Made by a program: the position numbers and the translations under genes | Origin: Hyphomicrobiaceae bacterium | GTDB lineage: Bacteria; Pseudomonadota; Alphaproteobacteria; Rhizobiales; Hyphomicrobiaceae | Length of the DNA: 64,000 bases | Direction of reading: 5' to 3' | NCBI GenBank assembly: GCA_021730785.1 | Contig: JAKFWF010000067.1 | Location: 62,001 to 126,000 of the forward strand | Shown: positions 36,244-44,344 of the stretch, one piece after another | How positions within the stretch are numbered: the stretch's first letter is position 1 | Layout: the number at the start of each line of letters is the position of its first letter | Notes under the pieces: generated by a model | What the model saw: the letters and a program-made list of their open reading frames with translations, nothing else | What the model was told of the DNA's origin: nothing | Databases searched by the model: none

Positions 36244-36426
36244 GGCGGGCGGGTTCCTGCGTGAAGGCGGAGCACTGGTTGGCAGCAAAGCGTTCCCATG
36301 CGTGTAACGCAACTGTCAATCGCGTGCGCGGACCGAGGCTTTACTGCAGGCCCTGCCGGCGCCTATGAACCACGAACAGGCGCCTCTGAATTCGCCACCC
36401 TTTTTCGAATCGAAAGGACTTGTTCC

Positions 36427-37212
36427 ATGCAACTTGGCAAAGACGTGGCCGCGATCGTGACCGGTGGCGCCTCGGGGTTGGGTGCTGCCTCCGCGCGGGC
36501 CCTGGCGGCCAAGGGCGTGAAGGTCGGCGTGCTCGATCTCAACGAAGCGCAAGGGGCGGCGTTGGCTGGCGAAATTGGCGGCATTTTCGCCAAGTGCGAC
36601 GTGACCAGCGAAGCCAGCATCGATGGCGCGCTTGCGCTGGTGCGCAAGGCCCACGGGCAGGAACGCATTCTCGTCAATTGCGCGGGCATAGCGGTGGGCA
36701 AGCGCATTGCGCGCCGCGTCAAGGAGACCGGCGCCATCGAGGCGCACGATGTGGCGACTTTTGCGAAGGTGATCCAGGTCAACCTGATCGGCACCTTCAC
36801 CATGATCGCGAAGTGCGCGGCCGGCATGATGACGCTCGCCCCGCTGAAGCCCGACGGCGAGCGCGGCGTGATGATTTCGACCGCTTCGGTCGCCGCCGAA
36901 GACGGACAGATGGGCCAAGTCGCCTATGCCGCCTCCAAGGGCGGGGTGCAGGCCATGATGCTGCCGGTGGCGCGCGACCTCGCCCGTGATGGCATCCGCG
37001 TCTGTGCCATCCTGCCAGGGCTGTTTCATACCCCCATGTTCGATGGTTTGCCCGAGGAAGCGCGCAATTCGCTCGCAGCCACCGTGCCATTCCCCTCCCG
37101 CCTCGGCCATCCGTCGGAATTCGGCCAGCTGGCAGTCCACATTGCCGAGAACATCATGCTGAATGCCGTGTCGATCCGGCTGGACGGCGCCATCCGGCTG
37201 GCGCCGAAATAG
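36427..37212 (+). CDS. Short-chain dehydrogenase, type II 3-hydroxyacyl-CoA dehydrogenase-like
   Basis: 261 residues. NAD-binding TGGASGLGAASARAL, NNAG-equivalent VNCAGIA, catalytic Ser in STASVAAEDGQMGQ and the YAASK motif (Tyr and Lys). Resembles HSD17B10-type enzymes of short-chain 3-hydroxyacyl-CoA or hydroxysteroid oxidation, including the long insertion before the catalytic Ser and the GLFHTPMFDGLP segment. ATG 36427 starts the Rossmann fold directly; the open frame upstream lacks family character. Confidence 0.88.
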   Translation: MQLGKDVAAIVTGGASGLGAASARALAAKGVKVGVLDLNEAQGAALAGEIGGIFAKCDVTSEASIDGALALVRKAHGQERILVNCAGIAVGKRIARRVKETGAIEAHDVATFAKVIQVNLIGTFTMIAKCAAGMMTLAPLKPDGERGVMISTASVAAEDGQMGQVAYAASKGGVQAMMLPVARDLARDGIRVCAILPGLFHTPMFDGLPEEARNSLAATVPFPSRLGHPSEFGQLAVHIAENIMLNAVSIRLDGAIRLAPK

Positions 37213-37346
37213 TGTCAATAGTCAAGTGTGAAATGCCGTTGGCGCGCTGCGGTTTTGCATACTTGCGTGTTGGCAGGGCAGGTGCCACAGGGTAAACGCA
37301 CTGAGCAATTGTTGTGTACGTCGGCCGCCGACGGAGTGTTTGCCCC

Positions 37347-38609
37347 ATGCGTATGATCCTACCCGCCGCCCGGTTCCCAACCGTTGTCAGCGTGCTGGTT
37401 TATATACTTTTCATCCTCAGCGCAGGGACTATCGTTGTCCATCTTGCGGGAGCAATCCTCACCACGGCACATGCTCCGGTCGCGTCGCTTCTGGCCCTCG
37501 GCGACAGTACTACTTCTGCTTCGCGCGCCACCGTTCCAGTCGTAACCGCCTCGGCTGTGCTCGAAGGCGATGCGTGGCTGGACGGCGTCAAGGCGAAATG
37601 GCAAGCCAAAGGCTATTCGGGACCCGCAGCCCGCAGCTCGCTGGGTGGCGGCGAAGTGGCTGCTCGCCCGTCGCGCCGCGAGCGCGAGGAGGTGCCACGC
37701 TCGAAGTCAGAAATCACGACACATCGGACTGTTTGCGTACGCCTGTGCGACGGCTACTTCTTTCCCTTGAGTTTTGCCACCAACGAAGATCAGTTTGAAA
37801 AGGATCAGGAAACCTGCGCACGCAGTTGCGCGTCTCCAGCCAGACTGTACGTCTACCAGAACCCGGGGCAGGAACCGGAAGAGATGGTGGATCTGAGTGG
37901 CAAGCCTTACGCCAAGCTGTCGACCGCATTCCTCTTTCGCAAGACGTTCGACCAGAGCTGCAAATGCGCGCCCCATGCCTGGGAGCAGGAAGCGATGACG
38001 CGGCATCGCAAATATGCGGAGGCGGCGGAAAAGAAGAAGCGTGAGCAGAAACAGGCCGACGCGGGGCCCACACCGAGCAAGCGCAGCAAATCGGCAGCCG
38101 TGGCCGAGCCGGCAACGCAACCGGCAGCACAGCGGCCGGTCGATGGTCTGACGAGCGCCAAGGCGGGCACCGTTGTTAAGAGGATCAGCGCGGCAGCGGC
38201 AGGTGCGCCCAACGCCACTGGCGGCTCTCTCGCTGTTGTGCGGCCCGGGATTTCGATCCTCAATGCTCCTCCGGTGTCGATCGCATCCGTCGCTGGCGTG
38301 ACCGACGCGGCCGTCCCGACACCAACCGCCCGTGCCGAACACTCACCGTCCCTGCCGGCTGCGGCTGCGGGCAGGCCGCTGGGCAAGGCCGGTGCGGCCG
38401 CGACCAACGAGCCATCGCGGAAAAAGGCAGCACGCGTCGCGGCAGCACCATCGAAGGGCCGGTTGGCTGCCGCGACGACGCCGGTCAGGTCCTTCCCGGC
38501 GGGCGAAATCTCGCGGTTGGGTCTGCAGCAAAGCAGAACCGCGACGGCCTGGTCGGCATCGAGCGGGTCGGTCGGTTGGAAGGACCGGGTTTTCGACGGC
38601 AACCGGTGA
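37347..38609 (+). CDS. DUF2865 protein (paralogue A), membrane-anchored or secreted
   Basis: 420 residues. N-terminal hydrophobic signal or anchor (about 12-38). The DUF2865 core is at about 125-215: TVCVRLCDGYFFPLSF, then C-x3-C, TAFLFRKTFDQSCKC with a C-x-C pair; six Cys are conserved among the three window paralogues. A highly charged helical tail and long Ala/Pro/Thr-rich low-complexity C-terminus follow. Extracytoplasmic cysteines suggest disulfides, which is inference. Function unknown. Followed 95 bases later by paralogue B, same strand. Confidence 0.8.
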   Translation: MRMILPAARFPTVVSVLVYILFILSAGTIVVHLAGAILTTAHAPVASLLALGDSTTSASRATVPVVTASAVLEGDAWLDGVKAKWQAKGYSGPAARSSLGGGEVAARPSRREREEVPRSKSEITTHRTVCVRLCDGYFFPLSFATNEDQFEKDQETCARSCASPARLYVYQNPGQEPEEMVDLSGKPYAKLSTAFLFRKTFDQSCKCAPHAWEQEAMTRHRKYAEAAEKKKREQKQADAGPTPSKRSKSAAVAEPATQPAAQRPVDGLTSAKAGTVVKRISAAAAGAPNATGGSLAVVRPGISILNAPPVSIASVAGVTDAAVPTPTARAEHSPSLPAAAAGRPLGKAGAAATNEPSRKKAARVAAAPSKGRLAAATTPVRSFPAGEISRLGLQQSRTATAWSASSGSVGWKDRVFDGNR

Positions 38610-38704
38610 TCCCGCTGATCTGCAGCGATTTGTTAGGGATGTTGGTTCATGTTTGCGCAACTTTGCCGCTCTGGCGGCGCTGCGCTTACGTGAGTGGTTG
38701 ATCC

Positions 38705-39682
38705 ATGGTGTCGAGTTTGCGTGTGAGCCGCGGTATCGCTGCGGCGATTTCGGCGCTGTGCGGCGTCGCGGCATTGCCGAATGCCGCATCGGCTCAGTCT
38801 CTGTTTGAGGCGCTGTTCGGCTCGGCCAAGCCGACGGCTGCACCGCAGCCTCACCGCTCGACCGCGGACCGCCTGCTGCCCTCCAATGACCTCAACGGCA
38901 GTACGCCTGCTGGATCCCGCGCGGGGCTGCCGGTGCGCGGTTATCAGGACGAGGATCGCGATTCTGGATCATCGAAGTCCGAGAAGCGTGGCAGCTATCA
39001 CACGGTGTGTGTGCGCATGTGCGATGGGTTCTACTGGCCCGTGAGCTATGCCGCCCCGCGATCGCGCCTCTACCGCGATGCGATGGTGTGTTCGGCCAGT
39101 TGCGGGGCGGAAGCAAAGTTGTTTCATTATCCAACCCATGGCGGCCAGATCGAAGATGCAATCGACCTCACCGGCCGTGTCTACAGCCGTCTCCCGACGG
39201 CGTTCAAGTATCGCAAGGCGCTGGTTCAGGGCTGCGCCTGTAAGCCGGCGCCGTGGACCGACGTGGAGCAGGACCGCCATCGGCTCTATGCCCTCGGCGA
39301 GCAGGGCAAGGCCGCGCCAGGTGCGTCAAGGGCTGCACCCATGGCGGCACCGCAGTTGTCGGGCACGCAGGAGAACGTGATGGTGAGCGGCGCGACCGAG
39401 ATCGATGCCGCGACCGACACCCATGCTGCCGCGCAACCGGCCGCACCTGCGCGGGCTATCGCACAGCTGCCAGATGCAGCGAACCGCAAAGCGCCACGCA
39501 AAGTGGTCGCTGCCAGCCCTGCTGCATCCCCATCGCCCGCAAAGGCCGCAACTGTCGGCCCAGGCATGTCGTCACCCGTCGCCGTCGCCGCTCCCGCCCT
39601 GGCCAATGGCGGCGGCTTCTGGGGCTTCGGTTCATCCCCGAAGTACACCTGGCCCGGCGACGCCCCGATCCGTCCGCGATGA
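38705..39682 (+). CDS. DUF2865 protein (paralogue B), secreted
   Basis: 325 residues with a clear Sec signal peptide (ISALCGVAALPNAASA, cleavage near residue 30). The DUF2865 core is at about 95-185: TVCVRMCDGFYWPVSY, C-x3-C in VCSASCG, TAFKYRKALVQGCACK. The C-terminus is Ala/Pro-rich and ends in WGFGSSPKYTWPGDAPIRPR. Tandem with paralogue A; core about half identical by eye. The following phytase-like gene begins about 100 bases later in the same direction, so the three may share a transcript. Confidence 0.82.
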   Translation: MVSSLRVSRGIAAAISALCGVAALPNAASAQSLFEALFGSAKPTAAPQPHRSTADRLLPSNDLNGSTPAGSRAGLPVRGYQDEDRDSGSSKSEKRGSYHTVCVRMCDGFYWPVSYAAPRSRLYRDAMVCSASCGAEAKLFHYPTHGGQIEDAIDLTGRVYSRLPTAFKYRKALVQGCACKPAPWTDVEQDRHRLYALGEQGKAAPGASRAAPMAAPQLSGTQENVMVSGATEIDAATDTHAAAQPAAPARAIAQLPDAANRKAPRKVVAASPAASPSPAKAATVGPGMSSPVAVAAPALANGGGFWGFGSSPKYTWPGDAPIRPR

Positions 39683-39779
39683 CCGAGTGCACAGGCTTGT
39701 TATCGTCCAGTTTCGGTGGCAAGCCAGGGGCCGGTGCGACGCATCCCGCGTCGTGTCCGCACGGAACTCCGGTCCGGCA

Positions 39780-40907
39780 ATGCACGACAATACTGCAAAG
39801 GCAGCATTCGTACGGCTCATGGTCGTGGTATCGGCTAGCCTGTCGATACTGCCCAGCGCGCGTGCCGAGCAGAAGCCCGACATTTCGCAGCACCCCATCG
39901 AGGTGGTGCAAGTCGAGTCGCGGCGCATCGAGCATTTCGCGCGCTCCGACGCCTCGCGGCGCAGCTTCGGCAAGCTCGAGTTCCGCGGCGGGCTCGTACT
40001 GACGTCGCCATCGGCCAACTTCGGCGGCTGGTCCGCATTCGAAATCGATGCCGATGGTCGCCGCTTCCTGGCCATTTCCGACGCTGGCGCCTGGATGACC
40101 GGTACGCTCGCCTATGAAGGCAAGGCGCCGGTCGAGGTGCGTGATGTGCGGCTTGGTCCGATCACCGGCATGGCCGGTGCGCGCCTGACCAAGGATCGCG
40201 ACCGCGACGCAGAAGGCGTCGTGTTGCTGGAGGGCAACCTTTCGAAGGGCACGGTATTGATCTCCTTCGAGCAGAATCACCGCATCGGCAGGTTTTCCGT
40301 CACCGACAAGGGGCTAGGTGCACCGCTCGGCTACCTGACCTTGCCGCATGAGGTGAAGCGCCAGTCGTCCAACAAGTCACTCGAGTCGGTTTGTATCCTG
40401 CGCGGCGGGCCGGACAAAGGGGCGATCGTGACCTTATCCGAGCGCTACCCCGACCGCACCGGCACGCGCCAAACCGGATGGCTGTTGCCAGCGGGCGCCC
40501 AATCGTCGGCCGGTGCCTGGCGGACCTTGCAGATCCGCAACCTCGACGGCTACGACCTGACCGACTGCCGTGGCTTGGCCGACGGCAGCTTGCTCGTGCT
40601 CGAGCGGCGCTTTCGCTGGAGCACCTGGTATGAAGGCGTGAAAATGCGTTTGCGAAGGTTTTCGGCCAGCGAGATGCGCGGCGGCGGGCCCATGGAGGGC
40701 GAGGTTCTGCTGCAGGCCGGCCAGGAGCACGAGATCGACAACATGGAAGGCTTGAGCGTGCATCGCACCGCCAAGGGTGAGACCATTCTGACGCTGATCT
40801 CGGACAACAACTTCAGTACGTTCGTCCAGCGCACGGTGCTGCTGCAGTTTGCCTTGAACGATGGGCCAGCGGTCGTCCAGCAGCAGGCTGTCACGGCAAA
40901 GCCGTAG
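39780..40907 (+). CDS. Secreted esterase-like / phytase-like protein
   Basis: 375 residues from ATG 39780. Signal peptide ending PSARA about residue 29. The mature part is a beta-propeller of the 'esterase-like activity of phytase' family: FGGWSAFEIDADGRRFLAISDAGAWM, DAEGVVLLEG, IDNMEGLSVHRTAKGETILTLISDNNF. The Asp/Glu-rich DAEG and MEGLS positions are the conserved metal or catalytic sites of the family. Real substrate unknown. The open frame extends well upstream but there is out-of-family sequence overlapping the previous gene, so ATG 39780 is preferred. Confidence 0.82.
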   Translation: MHDNTAKAAFVRLMVVVSASLSILPSARAEQKPDISQHPIEVVQVESRRIEHFARSDASRRSFGKLEFRGGLVLTSPSANFGGWSAFEIDADGRRFLAISDAGAWMTGTLAYEGKAPVEVRDVRLGPITGMAGARLTKDRDRDAEGVVLLEGNLSKGTVLISFEQNHRIGRFSVTDKGLGAPLGYLTLPHEVKRQSSNKSLESVCILRGGPDKGAIVTLSERYPDRTGTRQTGWLLPAGAQSSAGAWRTLQIRNLDGYDLTDCRGLADGSLLVLERRFRWSTWYEGVKMRLRRFSASEMRGGGPMEGEVLLQAGQEHEIDNMEGLSVHRTAKGETILTLISDNNFSTFVQRTVLLQFALNDGPAVVQQQAVTAKP

Positions 40908-41001
40908 CGGCGCCGCACCCGCCCCGGCCAGGAAGGCCGACAGGGGAAGGCACGCAGGGATTCTCACGTTCTATCTGCGCCGCGGATCGGTTTGCCGACG
41001 A

Positions 41002-41313
41002 TCAGGCTGCCGCTACAGCGGCAGCCGCTTCGGCCTTGGCCTTCATCACGTCGCGCTTGAGTTTCTGGCAGCGCTCCGACAATTCGTCGTCGTGGGCTTT
41101 GAGCAGATATGCATCAAGGCCGCCGCGATGTTCGACCGACTTCAGGGCATGCGCGCTCACCCGCAGGCGGAACTGGCGGCCGCCGAGCGCATCGCTGATC
41201 AAGCTCACGTTGCACAGGTTCGGCCGGAACTTGCGCCGTGTCTTGTTTTCAGCGTGGCTCCGGTTGTTGCCGGACTGTGGCAACTTGCCGGACAACTCGC
41301 AACACCGCGTCAT
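41002..41313 (-). CDS. rpmB: 50S ribosomal protein L28
   Basis: 103 residues. Sequence [17 protein letters not shown], then [20 protein letters not shown] and [21 protein letters not shown] is diagnostic. It lacks the paired CxxC motifs of zinc-binding L28. ATG 41313 starts the family sequence although the frame is open further upstream. The C-terminus is an Ala-rich tail after [11 protein letters not shown], a usual feature in Hyphomicrobiales. Confidence 0.96.
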   Translation of the reverse strand: MTRCCELSGKLPQSGNNRSHAENKTRRKFRPNLCNVSLISDALGGRQFRLRVSAHALKSVEHRGGLDAYLLKAHDDELSERCQKLKRDVMKAKAEAAAAVAAA

Positions 41314-41613
41314 GGCAATCAACTCCCTCTGGCGCACTGCCGGCCCGCGCAAACGGGGGCGATGCGGTCTGTTGTTTCGCGTTATCGCTCGGGATATCTC
41401 ACGGGATAAGCGGCCGCAGGCGTCGTCGCCAGCAGCATCGATCGAGGGGTGTCTAAGGGCTCCAGCCGTTGCAGTCAAGCTGCGACAGAGCCGGGTCCAG
41501 GGCGTCAGTTTGCATTTCGCCTTGATCGTGTTCCCTTGCCTTTGGCCAGGCGCGCGCGCTATTGCGCGCTCTCATGAACCTACAACCCGATCGATTCTGA
41601 CGCGGCGGCGCCC
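41314..41613. promoter_or_regulatory. Divergent promoter region of rpmB and pgk
   Basis: 300 bases without a gene. The strongest structure is a GC-only hairpin GCGCGC-TATT-GCGCGC at 41554-41569, about 45 bases before the pgk start, probably in the pgk leader. No convincing -35/-10 pair or known RNA motif found. Confidence 0.4.
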
Positions 41614-42813
41614 ATGAACCTCGACAAGCTCAAGACGACGGCCGGCATCGATGTGGCGGGCAAGCGCGTGCTGGTGCGCTGTGATCTCAACGTGCCCATG
41701 GCCGAGGGCCGGGTTAGCGATGCGACCCGACTGGCGCGGCTCGTGCCGGGTCTCAAGGACTTGTCGAGCCGCGGCGCCCGGGTGATCGTGATGTCGCACT
41801 TCGGGCGGCCCAAGGGCGTCGAGGCCGCGCTGTCGCTCGGTCCCATCGCGGCCGAACTCTCGCTGCTGGTGGGGCAGCCTGTTGCGTTCGCGCCCGATTG
41901 CATCGGCGAGGCGGCGGTCAAGGCGGTGTATGCGCTGGCGCCCGGCGGCATCGCGGTGCTGGAAAACTTGCGCTTTCACAAGGGCGAGGAAAAGAACGAC
42001 GCGGCGTTCGCCCGCGAACTGGCGGCGCTCGGCGATCTCTTCGTCGGCGATGCGTTTTCCTGTGCCCACCGCGCGCACGCCTCGACCGAGGGCATCACGC
42101 ACCATCTGCCGTCTTACGCCGGGCCACTGATGATGGAGGAGATCAACGCGCTTCGCGGGGCGCTCGACAAGCCGCGGCGGCCGACAGCGGCCGTGGTCGG
42201 CGGCGCCAAGGTGTCGACCAAGATCCCCGTGCTGGAGAACTTGCTCGCCAAGGTCGACAAGCTGATCATCGGCGGCGGCATGGCCAACACCTTCCTGCAG
42301 GCCCAGGGCCATGCGGTCGGCAAGTCATTGTGCGAGCCAGATTTCGCTCGCACCGCGCTCGACATCATCGCGGCCGCGAAAGCGCGCGGCGCCGAAATCG
42401 TCCTCCCGGTCGATGCGGTGATCGCGCGCGAGTTCAAGGCGGGGGCGGCTTCGTCGGTGGTCGACGTGGCCGCCTGCCCAGTGGACGCCATGATCCTCGA
42501 CGTCGGCCCGAAGTCGGTCGCACATCTGACAAAAGTCCTGGAGGGATGCCACACGCTGCTGTGGAACGGCCCGCTCGGCGCCTTCGAGATCGAGCCGTTC
42601 GGGGGCGGTACGTTTGCGCTCGCCAAGGCCGCAGCCACCATGACGCGGGCGGGCAAGCTCGTCTCGGTCGCAGGTGGCGGCGATACGGTGGCGGCGCTGA
42701 ACATGGCCGGCGTCACGGATCAGTTCACCTACGTGTCGACCGCCGGCGGCGCGTTTCTCGAATGGCTCGAGGGGCGACAGTTGCCCGGCGTTGCTGCGCT
42801 GACTCGGGGGTGA
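41614..42813 (+). CDS. pgk: Phosphoglycerate kinase
   Basis: Interconverts 1,3-bisphosphoglycerate/ADP and 3-phosphoglycerate/ATP in glycolysis. 399 residues, full length. RVLVRCDLNVPM and VIVMSHFGRPKG (substrate Arg/His), VLENLRFHKGEEKND, hinge GGAKVSTKIPVLENL, nucleotide loop LLWNGPLGAFE, and GGGDTVAALN. Single gene here, without gap or fba beside it. Confidence 0.97.
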   Translation: MNLDKLKTTAGIDVAGKRVLVRCDLNVPMAEGRVSDATRLARLVPGLKDLSSRGARVIVMSHFGRPKGVEAALSLGPIAAELSLLVGQPVAFAPDCIGEAAVKAVYALAPGGIAVLENLRFHKGEEKNDAAFARELAALGDLFVGDAFSCAHRAHASTEGITHHLPSYAGPLMMEEINALRGALDKPRRPTAAVVGGAKVSTKIPVLENLLAKVDKLIIGGGMANTFLQAQGHAVGKSLCEPDFARTALDIIAAAKARGAEIVLPVDAVIAREFKAGAASSVVDVAACPVDAMILDVGPKSVAHLTKVLEGCHTLLWNGPLGAFEIEPFGGGTFALAKAAATMTRAGKLVSVAGGGDTVAALNMAGVTDQFTYVSTAGGAFLEWLEGRQLPGVAALTRG

Positions 42814-42832
42814 AAGTGCTCGCTTCGCGAAC

Positions 42833-42930
42833 GGGGCTGCCGCCCCATGCCCCGCTCGGTGGGATACCCGCCGAACCACCCGCTTTTTTGCAGTCAAAAA
42901 TAGAGGGAGTCCGAGGGATACATCCCTCGG
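42833..42930. repeat. GC-rich intergenic palindromic element between pgk and gph
   Basis: Chain of small hairpins: GGGGC/GCCCC (42833-42846), TTTTTG/CAAAAA around 42890, and CCGAGGGA/TCCCTCGG (42911-42930, TACA loop). The left part has the word order GGGCTGCCGCCC, CCCGCTCG, CGAAC, CCCGCT-TTT, which also appears (reverse strand) in the miaA-ilvB gap at about 1650-1707. It resembles the dispersed 'GGGGCTGCCGCCCC' elements common in alphaproteobacterial intergenic DNA. The T/A hairpin could stop transcription after pgk. Confidence 0.5.
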
Positions 42931-42988
42931 CGGGGCGCGGGACAGGCCTCGCTTCGCGCGCGAGGGCGAACATTGCTGGAGCAGGACC

Positions 42989-43666
42989 ATGACCACCCGC
43001 TGGCCGCGCGCCGTGATCTTCGACCTCGACGGCACGCTGGTCGACAGTGCGCCCGACATCGCCGAAGCGCTGAACACGGCCATGGCCCCGCTCGGCGCGA
43101 AGGCGTTCGACACGGCGGCGGTCATCAAGCTGATCGGCGGCGGCGCCATGGCCGCGATCGACAAGGCGCTGATCGCAGCTGAAATCGAAGCCAATCCAGA
43201 AACCCGCCGCAGCATCCTGCAGCGCTTCATGGTTGCCTACACGGACGTATCTGCGAAAGGACGTGGGTTGTTCCCCGGGGCCGACGACCTGCTGGTCTCG
43301 CTCATCGGCGATGGCATCAGCTGCGGCATCTGCACCAACAAGGCCGAGGATGTGGCGCACGTGGCCCTGAAGGCATTGGGCATCGCGCACCACTTCGGCT
43401 CGGTCGTCGGCGCCTCCAGCCGGCTGCCGAAGAAACCCGATGCGGCGATGCTGCGCGCCAACTTGGCTGAGCTTGGCGTGACGGCCGCCGAATGCGTCTT
43501 CATCGGCGACAGTCCAGCCGACCATGGCGTTGCCCGGGCGGCCGGCGTGCCGGTCATTCTCGTCGACTTCGGCTATACGCACACGCCCGTGCGCGATCTT
43601 GGCGCCGATGCAGTGGTGTCGCACTTGCGTGAAATCAGAGCAGCAATCGGTTCACTCAGGCGGTAG
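42989..43666 (+). CDS. gph: Phosphoglycolate phosphatase (HAD family)
   Basis: 225 residues. HAD motif I VIFDLDGTLVDSAPDIAEALN (nucleophile Asp and general acid Asp), cap domain, motif II Thr in CGICTNKAED, Lys in LPKKPDAAM, and motif III FIGDSPADHGVARAA. Removes phosphate from 2-phosphoglycolate formed by DNA repair or by RuBisCO oxygenase. GGAGCAGGACC precedes ATG 42989. About 175 bases after pgk, possibly the same transcript through the repeat element. Confidence 0.92.
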   Translation: MTTRWPRAVIFDLDGTLVDSAPDIAEALNTAMAPLGAKAFDTAAVIKLIGGGAMAAIDKALIAAEIEANPETRRSILQRFMVAYTDVSAKGRGLFPGADDLLVSLIGDGISCGICTNKAEDVAHVALKALGIAHHFGSVVGASSRLPKKPDAAMLRANLAELGVTAAECVFIGDSPADHGVARAAGVPVILVDFGYTHTPVRDLGADAVVSHLREIRAAIGSLRR

Positions 43667-43672
43667 TGCCCC

Positions 43673-43849
43673 ATGATGACAGCGCAGCTCTGGGGTCGGC
43701 CGACGCTGGTCGCGCTCCTCGGTGCGGTTGCCACAGCCTGTCTACTGGCCGCCTCCCACATGCGATCCCATGCTCGCCTCCCTCATGGACCTACCGCATT
43801 CACACAAGTGATTCGGCGTTCGAATTATTTAGGAATTGCAGCAACTTAA
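43673..43849 (+). CDS. Possible small membrane protein directly after gph
   Basis: A 58-codon frame starting 6 bases after the gph stop, with AGGCGG about 10 bases before the ATG. It has one hydrophobic helix (LVALLGAVATACLLAA, about 12-27) followed by a short basic tail. Codon use in its first half is normal for the genome and A+T-rich near the end. I do not recognise it; it could be real and coupled to gph, or a chance frame. Confidence 0.3.
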   Translation: MMTAQLWGRPTLVALLGAVATACLLAASHMRSHARLPHGPTAFTQVIRRSNYLGIAAT

Positions 43850-43880
43850 AAACATAGCTGTGCGGATCATGCGCTCCCCC

Positions 43881-44035
43881 TTCTCGTCTTGGCCGCGGAG
43901 GCGGTCCTCCACGACAATGTGCCGCAGGCGCGGTGCTTGGGCCAATGACAGCGCGGGACAGGCATCTGGGGCCTCCTTAAACACCATGGGGTTGAACCTT
44001 GTCGTGGACGGCCGCCTACGCGGCCGTGACGAAAA
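43881..44035. repeat. Inverted pair of 37-base palindromic units (REP/BIME-like)
   Basis: Arm 1 (43881-43917, read on the minus strand) and arm 2 (43999-44035, plus strand) match at 31 of 37 positions without gaps; 81 bases lie between. Both contain TTGTCGTGGA and, after it, an internal palindrome; in arm 2 this is ACGGCCGC-CTAC-GCGGCCGT (44008-44027). Inverted pairs of short palindromes in a gap between genes are the layout of REP/BIME elements, but no such family is identified here. Confidence 0.5.
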
Positions 44036-44039
44036 CGCC

Positions 44040-44075
44040 CGAGATTTGGCCGAACTCTTGTTCGGCCAAATCTCG
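44040..44075 (-). terminator. Perfect 15-bp stem-loop, terminator-like on the minus strand
   Basis: CGAGATTTGGCCGAA / TTCGGCCAAATCTCG with a 6-base loop. On the minus strand it is followed by GGCGTTTTCGTC, so a minus-strand transcript could end here; on the plus strand there is no T-run. No annotated minus-strand gene lies upstream of it (the ureohydrolase is on the plus strand), so what it would terminate is unclear. Confidence 0.5.
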
Positions 44076-44344
44076 GCTCACACGGCCCCTGCAACCGACA
44101 TGTGTGAATCCGGTAGCCCTAGTGGAGTGCCTGGTGCCCGCATGACGCGCAAATGACATTGCCGCAACCGTTGGTGGTGCCTAGCCGTGTGTTGCCGTGA
44201 GCACAGGACGCAAGGGCCGTGATCGGCCGGACGCGGGGATGGGGGTGCGCCGGCAGGGGAGGGCCCGTCCTGTGGACTTGATCCGTCTGGCGGGTCGCTC
44301 TAGCGTTCCCGTGTCCCATCAGCGCCACAACCTGCGAGGCCGTC

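Larger units (their letters stand above)
43850..44344. other. 495-base non-coding stretch with inverted repeats, upstream of the ureohydrolase
   Basis: No convincing gene. The left half holds two inverted 37-base units and a strong stem-loop, listed separately. The right half (44076-44344) is GC-rich with no clear promoter. It does not show tRNA, RNase P RNA, tmRNA or SRP RNA signatures. Short frames in it do not look coding. Confidence 0.5.

Noticed and set aside
43836-44156. 106-codon plus-strand frame through the inverted repeats
   Set aside because: It reads across both repeat arms and the stem-loop, and has no ribosome site or recognisable domain.
43850-44344. Candidate tRNA, tmRNA, RNase P RNA, SRP RNA or 6S RNA gene
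   Set aside because: None of the conserved sequence landmarks of these RNAs is present.
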